From the NCBI GenBank assembly GCA_910579615.1, contig CAJTUA010000007.1:62001-126000 (forward strand): a DNA stretch of 64,000 nt, written 5' to 3'. Each line of letters begins with the position of its first letter. The stretch's first letter is position 1. The notes under the pieces were generated by a model, which did no database searches, had not been told where the DNA came from, and saw only the letters and a list, made by a program, of their open reading frames with translations. Position numbers and translations under genes: made by a program. Below are positions 17,356 through 26,742 of this stretch, one piece after another. The DNA comes from an uncultured Lachnospiraceae bacterium (GTDB lineage Bacteria; Bacillota; Clostridia; Lachnospirales; Lachnospiraceae).

Positions 17356-18951
17356 CTAATATTCCACCATTTTCACATCTGCATGGTCTTTGATTAGCCT
17401 GCAGTATTTCATTTCCGAGCGGACATAGTAAGTCGTATTATACATAACCACCTTGCAGCCCGGATAAATTACGCCGCGTACCCGGATACAGCCGCTTGAC
17501 TGCGCCCCCGAAATCTCCTGGAGTTCTTCCATCCGCGTGAGCATCGTCTGAATCTGTTTCTCCAGGCTCTCCTTTGATTCCCGCGCAGTTTTTAACAGGC
17601 TGATTTTATCTGCCCCAAGCTTTCCGCCCGCCAACATACGCCTTGTAAGCACATTATAGGTCTGGGTTACCTTCTCAAGCTCCGCCTCGTACTCTGGCAG
17701 CTCCTCGCTAATCCTGCGGTGTTCCTCCATATGCTTTGCGTCCGCACCAATCTCAAGCACGGTTACCGTTCCCATCGCGGAGCCTGCCGTGCGCACCGAA
17801 ATCGCTGTGCCGGAACGGATTTCCCCCCCGACAACAAAGCCCCTCCTGCCCGATGCCGTCACTTCGCCGTCCGCTTCCACATTGCTGTGCATGATTGCCT
17901 CCGTTGACACATAGCCGGATGTCTTGACGGTTGCATTCTCGATAAATTTCGTGATGATGTTGCCCTTCGCTTCCAAAACGCCGCGCCCCATACCCTGGAT
18001 GCCCCGTTTTAGGACAATCTGGCCTCCTGCCTTCAGTCTTGCCCCCTCAACGACACCGTCCACGATAATATCGCCTTCTGCTTCCACGGTAAAACCTGTG
18101 ATGACATTTCCATGGATAAAAACACTGCCCGCAAACTTGATATCCCCCGTCGATGCGTCAACATCCGCCTGCACTTCATAAATATTGGAAACAAAAACTT
18201 TGTCGTCAATCAGCGAGACAAGACCATCCACCTCCGAATACAGGGTCAGCCCGTCCTCCGATATGCAGGTGTTCTTCTCCTTGCGCAGCGACATTTTCTT
18301 AACGGTCGCCGGGGCAATCACACGCCCTGTCACATCAAGGCCCGGTTTTCCCGGAACCGCGGGCGTAAGCGTCACAAGCACGTCACCCGCCTCCACCGGG
18401 CAGATTGTCTCAAGCTGATGGAAATCCACGCTTCCATCTTCATTCAGCTTTGGTTTTCTCGACAAATCAGTATTAAAATGGTAGGTGAAAACAGCATTTT
18501 TCCCCTCTACCTGCGGCATCGCCTCCGCGAGCAGATAGTCCTTGCAATACTGTCTGTCCTCCAGGAAAGAATTCAGCACTTCTTCCTTTGCCCCGAATTT
18601 AACGCCCGCGCGCACAAGCTCGCTCACGATTTCCGCCTTTGTGAACAGATGCCCGCCCTCCGCAGGCGGATAAAACCGTCCGACCACGCTCATGCGGTCC
18701 TCGGAAATCTGGACGGAAAGCCCTTCCTTTTCTTTTGTATATACCCTGTCCGACAGTTTTAATTTTTTGAAATCCCGAAAACCCACAAGTGCCTGCTTTA
18801 ATTCCTCTTTATCATATTCAATCCGCTTCGAGCGGAGATATTCGTCAATTTCCTTTAATTCCAACCGGTTTTGCTCTGTACCCGGGTATAGCAGCAGATA
18901 AGTGCCATCCATCTGAAGCTTAAGTTGAAAATATGCGTTTTTGTTTGCCAC
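17356..18951 (-). CDS. FapA-family (DUF342) polymer-forming protein
   Basis: A 531-residue DUF342/FapA protein. The middle contains the repetitive right-handed beta-helix that defines the family (FAGSVFIHGNVITGFTVEAE, EGDIIVDGVVEGARLKAGG, LKRGIQGMGRGVLEAKG). A coiled coil follows (ELPEYEAELEKVTQTYNVLT) and a last small beta domain. Family members are often encoded in flagellar operons of Clostridia, and a Vibrio member affects polar flagellum assembly. The exact role is not settled. It lies downstream of sigD in the same operon, 9 residues from a typical FapA length. It has no signal peptide, so it acts in the cytoplasm. Confidence 0.85.
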   Translation of the reverse strand: MANKNAYFQLKLQMDGTYLLLYPGTEQNRLELKEIDEYLRSKRIEYDKEELKQALVGFRDFKKLKLSDRVYTKEKEGLSVQISEDRMSVVGRFYPPAEGGHLFTKAEIVSELVRAGVKFGAKEEVLNSFLEDRQYCKDYLLAEAMPQVEGKNAVFTYHFNTDLSRKPKLNEDGSVDFHQLETICPVEAGDVLVTLTPAVPGKPGLDVTGRVIAPATVKKMSLRKEKNTCISEDGLTLYSEVDGLVSLIDDKVFVSNIYEVQADVDASTGDIKFAGSVFIHGNVITGFTVEAEGDIIVDGVVEGARLKAGGQIVLKRGIQGMGRGVLEAKGNIITKFIENATVKTSGYVSTEAIMHSNVEADGEVTASGRRGFVVGGEIRSGTAISVRTAGSAMGTVTVLEIGADAKHMEEHRRISEELPEYEAELEKVTQTYNVLTRRMLAGGKLGADKISLLKTARESKESLEKQIQTMLTRMEELQEISGAQSSGCIRVRGVIYPGCKVVMYNTTYYVRSEMKYCRLIKDHADVKMVEY

Positions 18952-19065
18952 TCGATCCCTCCTCCATCCGGCTCTGCATATGCCCTTTCCATCCTTCGTG
19001 CCCTGCCGCCCGATTCCTGGCAGATTTCCTTCCTAAAAATGACGGGTGCCGCGGCATATGCTCAC

Positions 19066-19827
19066 TCAATAAAATAAATCCATGTTACCACCAAGCCTTG
19101 TGCGCATTTTCTGCAATGCCTTTGTATGCAGCTGTGAAATGCGCGACTCCGTTACTTCAAGGATTGTGCTGATTTCCTTTAATGTCAGCTCCTCAAAATA
19201 ATATAGATAAATTACCTTCTGTTCTTTCTCTGTCAGCTCTTTGAGCGTGCGCGTCAGGATTTCTTTCAGCTCCCTGCGCTCCATGATGCGTTCCGGCTGT
19301 ACGTAATCCTCGCTCTCCTGCGCACCTTCCAACCGTGGTTCCCCTGCCTCCATGCATTCGTCAAGGGATACCAATGCACCAATCTGTGTCTGCGCCTGCC
19401 ATGCCGAAAGCTCATCGACGGATATCTCAAGTTCCCTTGCAACTTCCTCGTCCTCCGCCATGCGCCCGGTTTCCGCCTCAATCTTTTGGTAAACAGCATC
19501 CAAACGTTTCTGCTTTTGCCGCAGCGTGCGCGGTATCCAGTCCATTTTCCGAATCTGGTCCAAAATTGCCCCGCGGATGCGCAGCGAAGCATAAGTCTCG
19601 AATTTAACCCCTTTGTCATAATCAAACTTGTCAATCGCATCAATCAGACCAAAGGTTCCGTATCCAACAAGATCATCATATTCCACGTTATAGCCGAGAT
19701 ACATGCTCAGCTTCCCCGCCACAATCTTTACGAGTCCTGCATATTCAAGGATTAGCTGCTCACGCAGCGCCGCGGTTCGCTTTGTGCTGTATTCTTCCCA
19801 GAGCTTTTGTTTTACATCTGTATCCAT
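19066..19827 (-). CDS. sigD: Flagellar sigma factor SigD/FliA
   Basis: A 253-residue sigma-28 factor. Region 2 is clear (YDDLVGYGTFGLIDAIDKFD, then KGVKFETYASLRIRGAILDQ and IRKMDWIPR), then region 3 and region 4 with the helix-turn-helix LKEISTILEVTESRISQLHT. It directs late flagellar genes such as flagellin, which lie outside this window. I take the ATG at 19827; a TTG two codons earlier is possible. The position, after cheC-cheD and before the swrB-like gene, matches Bacillus subtilis. No flgM is visible nearby. Confidence 0.96.
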   Translation of the reverse strand: MDTDVKQKLWEEYSTKRTAALREQLILEYAGLVKIVAGKLSMYLGYNVEYDDLVGYGTFGLIDAIDKFDYDKGVKFETYASLRIRGAILDQIRKMDWIPRTLRQKQKRLDAVYQKIEAETGRMAEDEEVARELEISVDELSAWQAQTQIGALVSLDECMEAGEPRLEGAQESEDYVQPERIMERRELKEILTRTLKELTEKEQKVIYLYYFEELTLKEISTILEVTESRISQLHTKALQKMRTRLGGNMDLFY

Positions 19828-19871
19828 CTTCAACCATACCCCACTTCAAACGAATCTGCCCTATGCTCCCT

Positions 19872-20189
19872 TTAAGCTTCCTCCTCGTCCTCTTCGTCCT
19901 CCGTGACTTCTTCCATGTCCGCCATGGCAGCTGCCATGGCCTCCTCCTGTTCCCTCGCAGCAGCTTTGCGCGCTTCCTCCGCCGCCTGCGCGGCTGCCAT
20001 CTCCGCCGCCCCGTTAATCTTAAAAATAATATGCTCCGCTATCCTTCCTATGATTAAAAAAATGACCAGTACAATCAGGACATATCTCAATGTGTTCAAT
20101 ATCGGCACACTGTTCAACAGACAGCAGAGCGCGGCAACTGCCCCCGCAGTCAGCGTGACCAATGCCGAAATATTATGATTCTTTTTCAT
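19872..20189 (-). CDS. Small two-helix membrane protein with acidic tail
   Basis: A 105-residue protein. Two adjacent membrane helices (about residues 8-30 and 34-55) are followed by an Ala/Glu helix (AAEMAAAQAAEEARKAAARE) and a run of Glu/Asp at the C-terminus. The ATG at 20189 has GGAGG nine bases upstream; an ATG six codons earlier lacks a site. It sits between cheD and sigD, where Bacillus subtilis has no gene. I do not recognise the family. The position suggests a motility-related role in the membrane, but nothing in the sequence shows it. Confidence 0.65.
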   Translation of the reverse strand: MKKNHNISALVTLTAGAVAALCCLLNSVPILNTLRYVLIVLVIFLIIGRIAEHIIFKINGAAEMAAAQAAEEARKAAAREQEEAMAAAMADMEEVTEDEEDEEEA

Positions 20190-20216
20190 GTGCCCTTCCC
20201 TCCCCAACGCCCGCGG

Positions 20217-20702
20217 CTACAGTTTCTTGACTGGCTTGCCGACCGATTTTACAAGCAGCTCCCCGCTCTCCGGGTAAAATTCGATTGTGCGCCCATAATT
20301 CAGGCCGGTATCCTCCGCCTTAATCGGAATGCGAAGGGCGGACAGCTTTGCCTTCACCGCCTCCACATTGCGCATGCCAACCTTTAACATCTCATTGTTG
20401 GAGTTGAATGCGAACATCTGCGCGCCGCCCGCGATTTTCGCAATGAGCGCGCCACGGTTTGCGCCAAGCTTTAATACACGGTTTAAAAGTTCTTCAATGC
20501 CCGTGTCCGCAAACTTGGCAATATTTTCATTGTTTCTGATTTTTGCACTGTCAGGCAGCATGATATGAACCATACCGGATATCTTTTTCCCCGGATCATA
20601 CAGTACGATCCCAACGCATGAGCCAAGCCCCAACGTTGTGATTGCGTCCGGGGGAAGACAGACATTTAAGTCCGCCATGCCCACTTTCACCATCGTTCCC
20701 AT
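20217..20702 (-). CDS. cheD: Chemoreceptor glutamine deamidase CheD
   Basis: A 161-residue CheD. The conserved GLGSCVGIVLYDP places the catalytic Cys, and GMVHIMLPDS the catalytic His. CheD deamidates receptor glutamines and in Bacillus also binds and stimulates CheC. The gene lies 11 bases downstream of cheC, as that partnership predicts. Length and order are normal. Confidence 0.96.
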   Translation of the reverse strand: MGTMVKVGMADLNVCLPPDAITTLGLGSCVGIVLYDPGKKISGMVHIMLPDSAKIRNNENIAKFADTGIEELLNRVLKLGANRGALIAKIAGGAQMFAFNSNNEMLKVGMRNVEAVKAKLSALRIPIKAEDTGLNYGRTIEFYPESGELLVKSVGKPVKKL

Positions 20703-20713
20703 ATGATATTCCC

Positions 20714-21337
20714 CTACAATCCCAGAGAGGTGAGGATGCGGCCGTAGGATTCCAATGTCGGAATCAAAATGAAGTAGCCGTTTACCTGTTCCCCTGTGTC
20801 TCCAAATTCTGTTTCTATCAACAACGCCTTGTCACTGATTCTGCCAAATTCAATCGCAGGCACGCTTAAGATTGCGCCCGCCATGTCAATTGCCATGTAC
20901 GGCACACTTGGCGAGATTGTCATGTTCGTCAGTGCCGAGAGCGACGAGAGATACGCCCCTGCAATGATATTGCCAATCTCCTGCATCGCGGAAAGTTCCA
21001 TTTCTGAGAAGTCCTCACTGTCCTCCCCACCGCCGAAACCGCCCATCATCAATTTCACGACGTTTTTTGCTGCCTTCTTTTCCAGCAAAAACATCATCAT
21101 GCCGTCAATGTCATCCTGCAGGGTGAGCAAAATGCCGACTACAATATTTTCCGCACCGCCAATCAAATCCCCAAGCTCCTTAAACTCCAGCAATTCAATC
21201 TTTGGCACCTTCATATCAATTTTGGCGGAAAGCATCTGCGACAGTGCCGTCGTCGCATTCCCCGCACCGATATTCCCGATTTCGCGCAATACATCGAACT
21301 GCATGTTGTCCATCTGATCAAGTTTTACTTCTGCCAT
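20714..21337 (-). CDS. cheC: CheY-P phosphatase CheC
   Basis: A 207-residue CXC-family protein. Both active-site helices are intact with the S/D-xxx-E-xx-N pattern: DVLREIGNIGAGNATTALS near residue 16 and SAMQEIGNIIAGAYLSSL in the middle. It removes phosphate from CheY and forms a feedback complex with CheD. The frame is open 66 codons upstream, but the ATG at 21337 (MAEVKLDQMDN) has an AAAGGT site and is the family start. FliY in this same operon has a second CXC domain, so two phosphatases act on CheY here. Confidence 0.95.
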   Translation of the reverse strand: MAEVKLDQMDNMQFDVLREIGNIGAGNATTALSQMLSAKIDMKVPKIELLEFKELGDLIGGAENIVVGILLTLQDDIDGMMMFLLEKKAAKNVVKLMMGGFGGGEDSEDFSEMELSAMQEIGNIIAGAYLSSLSALTNMTISPSVPYMAIDMAGAILSVPAIEFGRISDKALLIETEFGDTGEQVNGYFILIPTLESYGRILTSLGL

Positions 21338-21419
21338 ATTATACCATGACCTTTCTGTTATGAATGAATGTCTCTGCGCACATGAAGGGTTGCCGCATTC
21401 CTGCAGCAACCCTGCCATT

Positions 21420-21881
21420 TTACATTGCACTCTCCCTTTCCATAACGACTGCCGGGATGTTGAGCAACGACACAAGGCCGTTCGGCTGCTTGCCAACACC
21501 GGAGAGATATAAGCTCTTCTCGTCGTTCCCGCCACTTACCTTGTCAATGCTTTCCTCGCCTAAGGTAATAACTTCCTTCACCTCATCCACAATCATGCCG
21601 ATTGCTGCCTGCGGTTCAATCTTGATAATAAGAATCCTTGTGGCGTTCTTAAACTCATCCGGCTCCAGGCCAAATTTGATGCGCAGGCTCATCACCGGGA
21701 TGACCTCGCCGCGAATGTTGATGACACCCTTAAAATACGGCTGTGCCTTCGGTACCCGGGTTACCCTCTGCATCCTTACAATATTATCTACATACTGGAT
21801 GTCAATCCCGTACTGCTCACTGCCGAGCTTTACGACAATGTACTGCTTTTGTTCAATTTCTTCACTTCTCTTCTCATCCAT
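21420..21881 (-). CDS. cheW: Chemotaxis coupling protein CheW
   Basis: A 153-residue CheW, made of two SH3-like subdomains that link receptors to CheA. Visible landmarks are KQYIVVKLGSEQYGIDIQYV, the GVINIRGEVIPVMSL motif and a C-terminal VGKQPNGLVSLLNIP. It lies 12 bases downstream of cheA and upstream of cheC. The 82-base gap to cheC holds no other gene. Confidence 0.97.
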   Translation of the reverse strand: MDEKRSEEIEQKQYIVVKLGSEQYGIDIQYVDNIVRMQRVTRVPKAQPYFKGVINIRGEVIPVMSLRIKFGLEPDEFKNATRILIIKIEPQAAIGMIVDEVKEVITLGEESIDKVSGGNDEKSLYLSGVGKQPNGLVSLLNIPAVVMERESAM

Positions 21882-21893
21882 GACAAGCCCTCC

Positions 21894-23972
21894 CTATACC
21901 AAGACATTGACATCAAGAATCAGGGCAACCTCACCGTCGCCAAGAATCGTGGCACCGCTGATTAACTTGCTGTTGTTAATATATTTCCCAATGGACTTAA
22001 TAACAATCTCGAGCTGCCCGATTAAGTTATCCACAATCAGACCTGCCTGCTTGTCGCCTTTTTTCACGATAACGACGGTCAGGCTTGTCGGCTCCTCGTC
22101 CGTATGCTCCACATCAAGCACCTGGTCAAGACGGATGAGCGGGATGACAGAACCCCTAAGGCTGATGACCTCTTTGTTCTGCACATACTTCACATCGCTG
22201 AGGGCGATATCCTCGATGGTCTCGATGCTGCCAAGCGGGATTGCGTATTTCTCGTTTCCGAGCTCTACCATGAGTGTCTCAATGATTGCGAGGGTGAGCG
22301 GCAGGCGGATGATGAAATTGCTGCCCTCCCCAAGCGTGGTTTTTGTCTCGATATTTCCGCCGAGCGCCTCTATCTTCGTCTTTACAACATCAAGGCCAAC
22401 CCCGCGCCCGGATACATCCGAAATCTTCTCTGCGGTCGAAAAGCTTGGGCGGAACAACAAGTCGATGATTTCCTTGTCCGTCATCGCCTCCGCCTGCTCT
22501 TCCGTAATCGTGCCCTTTGAGAGCGCTTTCTGCTTTACCTTCTCAACATCGATGCCGGCACCGTCATCACGCACCTCGATGACAACATTGTTGCCCTCCT
22601 GGTACGCGTCAAGGAAAATGGAACCAACCTCCTGCTTGCCGAGGCGTATACGCTCCTCGTTCGACTCAAGACCATGGTCCGCGGCATTGCGCAATAAGTG
22701 CATGAGCGGGTCACCAATCTCGTCGATTACGGTGCGGTCAAGCTCGGTATCCTCACCGGTCATATACAAATCCATTTTCTTGCCAAGTTTCTTGCTCAAA
22801 TCGCGGATCATGCGCGGGAAGCGGTTGACAACGCTCTCAATCGGAACCATCCGGACTTTCATAACGGACTGGTGCAAGTTGGTCGTCACGCGCTCAAGAT
22901 ATTCAATCTGTTCGTTGAAGCTGCCGTCGCGCGCCGTCTTCTCCCCGTCGTTGTTCACCGAGGCGAGGCCGTTCTTCGCAATGATAAGCTCGCTGACAAG
23001 GTTCATCAGGTCGTCAAGCTTCTCGATATCGACACGCACGGAACGGTTGACCGCCGCCTTTGCAGGAGCCTTTGCCTGTGCCTGCGCCTGTTTTGCCGCC
23101 GGGGCAGGTGCCGCCGCCGCTGCCGCTGCGCCCTGCGACGCAGGTGCCTCGCCTGCCGGGGCAGAAACATCGCCTGCCGGGGCTGTCTGCTGCGCCGTGG
23201 AAAAATCTGCCAAGTTAATCGCAACATCCTTAATCTCAGACACATTCAAAATCGCCGTTCTTACTTCTTCCTGTGTCTTCTTTGTCAGCAGGATCATAGA
23301 AAAATCAAATTCAAATTTCTCATCCTCGATATCCTGCACTTCCGGAACGGACTTGATGATATCCCCCATCTCCTCGAGCGCTTTGAATACAAGGAAGGCG
23401 CGGGCTGCCTTTAAGATGCAGCTCTGCTGGATGAAGACCGTAATCTCAAATACATTGTCGCCCTCCTCCTTTGCCTTCTGTGCCGCAAGAAGCTCATGCT
23501 CCAAAAGCACAAGGTGCTTCCCCTGCACCGCCGGTTCCGGTGCAGGGGACACAGGTGCTGCCGGCGCGGCAGGCGCCGCTGTGCCAAGCCCTTCCTCCAT
23601 AACCTTCTGCAGACCATCGATAATATCCTGGTTGTCCTCCGTACCCTCATCCTGTGTGTTGATGATGATATCAAGGTAACTCTCAAGCGCATCCAGGCCG
23701 CGGAACAAAAGGTCGATAAGGTTCGGTGTCGCCTTCATCTTTCCGTTGCGGATTTCCGAGAACACATTCTCCATATCGTGGGTCAGGCGCTGCATCCTCT
23801 TGTAACCCATGGTACCCGCCATTCCCTTTAAGGAATGTGCCGCACGGAAAATCTCGTTGATGGTATCTTCGTTTTCCGGCTCCTTCTCAAGAATCAGAAT
23901 CTGTTCGTTTAACTCCTGCAGGTGTCCTCTCGTTTCATCGATAAAGATCCCTAAATATTGGCTTACATCCAT
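21894..23972 (-). CDS. cheA: Chemotaxis histidine kinase CheA
   Basis: A 692-residue kinase with all five parts. P1 has the phosphorylated His in IFRAAHSLKGMAGTMG. The P2 region follows, then an Ala/Pro-rich linker around residue 250. P3 and P4 show the N box LMHLLRNAADHGLESN, G1 DDGAGID and G2 GRGVGLDVV. P5, the CheW-like end, includes LRGSVIPLIRLDQVL. I chose the ATG at 23972, two bases after the cheB stop, over a TTG two codons upstream that would overlap cheB. A strong GGGGG site lies upstream. Confidence 0.97.
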   Translation of the reverse strand: MDVSQYLGIFIDETRGHLQELNEQILILEKEPENEDTINEIFRAAHSLKGMAGTMGYKRMQRLTHDMENVFSEIRNGKMKATPNLIDLLFRGLDALESYLDIIINTQDEGTEDNQDIIDGLQKVMEEGLGTAAPAAPAAPVSPAPEPAVQGKHLVLLEHELLAAQKAKEEGDNVFEITVFIQQSCILKAARAFLVFKALEEMGDIIKSVPEVQDIEDEKFEFDFSMILLTKKTQEEVRTAILNVSEIKDVAINLADFSTAQQTAPAGDVSAPAGEAPASQGAAAAAAAPAPAAKQAQAQAKAPAKAAVNRSVRVDIEKLDDLMNLVSELIIAKNGLASVNNDGEKTARDGSFNEQIEYLERVTTNLHQSVMKVRMVPIESVVNRFPRMIRDLSKKLGKKMDLYMTGEDTELDRTVIDEIGDPLMHLLRNAADHGLESNEERIRLGKQEVGSIFLDAYQEGNNVVIEVRDDGAGIDVEKVKQKALSKGTITEEQAEAMTDKEIIDLLFRPSFSTAEKISDVSGRGVGLDVVKTKIEALGGNIETKTTLGEGSNFIIRLPLTLAIIETLMVELGNEKYAIPLGSIETIEDIALSDVKYVQNKEVISLRGSVIPLIRLDQVLDVEHTDEEPTSLTVVIVKKGDKQAGLIVDNLIGQLEIVIKSIGKYINNSKLISGATILGDGEVALILDVNVLV

Positions 23973-23974
23973 AA

Positions 23975-25126
23975 TCAATGTACCCCCACATTCTTAGTGA
24001 TTGCATCCGCCACCGCGTCAAGCGGTACGACCTCGTCCACAAGCCCTGCCTCGAATACTACCCTCGGCATACCATATACGGTACAGGTCGCTTCATTCTG
24101 CGCGATGACGTAAATGTTCTTTTTGTTGTTCAGTTGCTTAATTCCCAGGGTACCGTCCCCGCCCATGCCGGTTAAGACCACACATGTGATATCGTCAAAA
24201 TCCGAATCCAGAAGCGACTCGTACATAATGTCCGCGCAGGGCCTTAATCCTCCCCTTGCCGGTTCATCCGCATTTTCCGTAATCACATAATCCGCGCCGC
24301 GTTTTACCACGCGCATCTGGCTGCCGCCCTGCGCGATGTAAACCGTCCCTTTTTTCAGGACGTCGCCTTCCGCCGCTTCCTTTACGTTGACCTGGCTCAT
24401 CTCGTTTAAGCGGTCTGCGAGCGACTTCGTAAAGCCGACCGGCATATGCTGTACGAGAACCATCGGCGCGTCAAGCCCTGCCGGAAGCTTCGGGATGACG
24501 GACTGCAATGCCTTTGGTCCCCCCGTCGAGCAGGCGAGCGCCACAAGCTTTTTCGCGCTCCCGGAAACACTTTTGTGCTGCGCACGTTTTACCGGGGATG
24601 AGGTGATGTCATACAGCGCCTTGGTGGCGGAAATGTTTAACGAATGCTTTGCCGGTGTCTTACTCTCCCGCGCCACACCTGTCTTTGGTGCCTCCTTCGG
24701 CGGAATGCCGATATCCACACCCGTCGCGATGCCCAGGGCGGAGAGAAGCTTCTGCTTAAAGTGTTCGTTTCTCGCCTCCATATAGCTGTCCGGCTTTGTC
24801 ACAAAGTCAAAAGCACCGAGCTCAAGGCAGCGCACCGTCTCCGCAGCCCCTTCCTTCGCGAGCGTGCTCACAACGATAACCTTCTGGCGGATCTTCATCT
24901 TGTCGAGCTGCTCTAAGAACTGGATACCATTCATTTTCGGCATATTGATATCCAGCAGGACTGCCTCATACTTTTTTGGGTCGCGCGTCACAAAGTCAAA
25001 TGCTTCCAACCCGTTCATTGCAAGGTCGGATACCTGGAATCTCCCATCGCTATTTATTATATCAGATATAAGCCTTCTCATAAGTGCAGAGTCATCAACA
25101 ACCAAAATATTTTTTTTGTTATCCAT
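23975..25126 (-). CDS. cheB: Receptor methylesterase CheB
   Basis: A 383-residue two-domain response regulator. The receiver has VVDDSALMRRLISD and the phospho-acceptor in LLDINMPKMNG. The methylesterase domain shows ACSTGGPKALQSV (Ser), VQHMPVGFTKSLADRLN (His) and TGMGGDGTLGIKQL (Asp). The linker between is long. It demethylates and deamidates receptors. No cheR is in the window, so the methyltransferase lies elsewhere. The gene follows the PilZ gene by 32 bases and precedes cheA by 2. Confidence 0.96.
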   Translation of the reverse strand: MDNKKNILVVDDSALMRRLISDIINSDGRFQVSDLAMNGLEAFDFVTRDPKKYEAVLLDINMPKMNGIQFLEQLDKMKIRQKVIVVSTLAKEGAAETVRCLELGAFDFVTKPDSYMEARNEHFKQKLLSALGIATGVDIGIPPKEAPKTGVARESKTPAKHSLNISATKALYDITSSPVKRAQHKSVSGSAKKLVALACSTGGPKALQSVIPKLPAGLDAPMVLVQHMPVGFTKSLADRLNEMSQVNVKEAAEGDVLKKGTVYIAQGGSQMRVVKRGADYVITENADEPARGGLRPCADIMYESLLDSDFDDITCVVLTGMGGDGTLGIKQLNNKKNIYVIAQNEATCTVYGMPRVVFEAGLVDEVVPLDAVADAITKNVGVH

Positions 25127-25158
25127 TTTCCCCTTTTCCTTTCTGATTTCGACACCTG

Positions 25159-25836
25159 TTACCGCATTTCGCTGTCTTTTTTGCGCCGTCTTCTTTCTTC
25201 TTCAAAAACATATTTCACAATTGCCTCCCGGTTCGCCTCGTTGATATCAAGGAATTCTGCGCGGTTTTCATATACCCTTTCTTTGTTCGGCAGGGGCGTA
25301 CTCGCGATAATCCTCACGCGTATCCGGAATTTTTCAAGCTTGCCGACAATCGTCAGACAAAACTCAACCACGAGCTCATCCCCCGGCGTGTAACTGTTTT
25401 CGGCATTGAAGCGGATACCGCCGCCGCTGATATCAATGATGGTGCCCGGTTCCATCTCCGTCTGTGCGTCAACGGACCGGTATTTTACGTCAACAATACA
25501 GTTCAGGCGGAAAAACTGCCGGCGCTGGAACCTCTCGATATCCGAGGCGCACTCCATCTCAAGCATAAAAAGTGCCCCGGAGCGGTAGCGGGCGCTCACC
25601 TGCGCGATACAGTAGTAAAGCCCTGCCTGTGTGTAAAAAAACATATTGTAGCGGTCCCCGACATTAAAAACCACCATCTTCCCGCCTTCCATCGGCATCG
25701 CGATGACAAGTTTGCTGTCCTCCTTCTGGTCAAGAAGTTGGCTTACATATGTTTTCGCCCCCGCAATTTCCTTTAATTTCCCTGTATATCTGGTTAATTC
25801 AATTTTCTGCCCAATCAAAAGTCCTTTTGTTGTCAT
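25159..25836 (-). CDS. PilZ-domain flagellar brake protein, YcgR type
   Basis: A 225-residue protein with an N-terminal YcgR-like domain and a C-terminal PilZ domain. The c-di-GMP binding residues are intact: the RxxxR motif in RRQFFRLN and the DISGGGIRF box about 30 residues later. Such proteins bind c-di-GMP and slow flagellar rotation (YpfA/DgrA in Bacillus). It lies between flhG and cheB, where Bacillus subtilis has no gene, which ties c-di-GMP control to the operon. The ATG at 25836 is used; it starts MTTKGLLIGQKIELTRYTGK. Confidence 0.92.
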   Translation of the reverse strand: MTTKGLLIGQKIELTRYTGKLKEIAGAKTYVSQLLDQKEDSKLVIAMPMEGGKMVVFNVGDRYNMFFYTQAGLYYCIAQVSARYRSGALFMLEMECASDIERFQRRQFFRLNCIVDVKYRSVDAQTEMEPGTIIDISGGGIRFNAENSYTPGDELVVEFCLTIVGKLEKFRIRVRIIASTPLPNKERVYENRAEFLDINEANREAIVKYVFEEERRRRKKDSEMR

Positions 25837-25842
25837 ATCTTT

Positions 25843-26742
25843 CTATCCTTTTCTTTTTTGCCTGCTCGTTGTTTTTATGAGATTTGTAAAAAGCTGCGCA
25901 ATCCCTTTTTTCTCATCTGCCACTGGGACACAGATGCCGCCAAGTTTTTCAGCAAGCTCACGCATCGCCCTTCCCGCATCGGAATTTGGTGCGGACAAAA
26001 TAATTGGCTTCTGGCGTATGATTGCCTTTGATACCTGGTCATCCTGCGGAATCTCCCCCAGATACTCCAACTCGAAATTCAAGAATTTCGTCACGACAAC
26101 ACTGATTTTCCCGAACAGCTCCTTCCCCTCATTCTCCGCCCTCACACGGTTGGCAATCATTTTGATGCATGTATGCTCCGTGGAAAATTCGGCTCTGCGG
26201 TTCAATGTTTTTAAGAGCGCGTAGGCATCGGTTATCGAGGTCGGCTCCGGGGTCGCCACAAGCAGCACCTCCGTGCTTGCCGTCACAAACTCAAGAACCG
26301 TATCCGCAATGCCCGCCCCTGTATCAATAATGATGACATCTGCCAGTTCGTCGAGCTCGACAAGCCGCATCGTCAGGTTTAAAATCTGCTCCCGCGTCAG
26401 CTTTGTCAGCTCATGGATACCGGAACCACCGGAAATAAAACCGATGCCCTCCGGTCCTTTTGTGATTACTTCCCGGAGCGTCCTCCCCCGGAACATCATA
26501 TCTGCAAGATTATATTCCGGCCGTATTCCGAGCATTACTTCAACGTTTGCCAACCCGAAATCCACGTCCATGATAATAACTCGTTTGCCTGCCTTCGCAA
26601 GTCCTATCGCCAGGTTCACAGAAACACTGGATTTGCCGACGCCGCCCTTCCCGCTTGTCACGGTAATGACCCGGGCGGTATTTTTCGGCTGACTGCTGCT
26701 GCTTTGTCTTACCAGTTTTCTCAGCTGTTCCGCCTGATCCAT
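25843..26742 (-). CDS. flhG: Flagellar number regulator FlhG (MinD/ParA family)
   Basis: A 299-residue MinD-type ATPase. The deviant Walker A reads SGKGGVGKSSVSVNLA, with VIIMDVDFGLANVEVMLG and IIIDTGAGIADTVLEF downstream. FlhG regulates flagellar number and position with FlhF and acts at the cytoplasmic C-ring. Its start overlaps the flhF stop by one base (TAATG), which suggests translational coupling. The N-terminus MDQAEQLRKLVRQSSSS resembles the DQAxxLR motif that activates FlhF. Confidence 0.95.
   Translation of the reverse strand: MDQAEQLRKLVRQSSSSQPKNTARVITVTSGKGGVGKSSVSVNLAIGLAKAGKRVIIMDVDFGLANVEVMLGIRPEYNLADMMFRGRTLREVITKGPEGIGFISGGSGIHELTKLTREQILNLTMRLVELDELADVIIIDTGAGIADTVLEFVTASTEVLLVATPEPTSITDAYALLKTLNRRAEFSTEHTCIKMIANRVRAENEGKELFGKISVVVTKFLNFELEYLGEIPQDDQVSKAIIRQKPIILSAPNSDAGRAMRELAEKLGGICVPVADEKKGIAQLFTNLIKTTSRQKRKG

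Noticed and set aside
21364..23679. A 771-codon plus-strand open frame opposite cheA, cheW
   Set aside because: It is antisense to strongly conserved chemotaxis genes, Ser/Thr-rich as expected for a shadow frame, and has no ribosome site.
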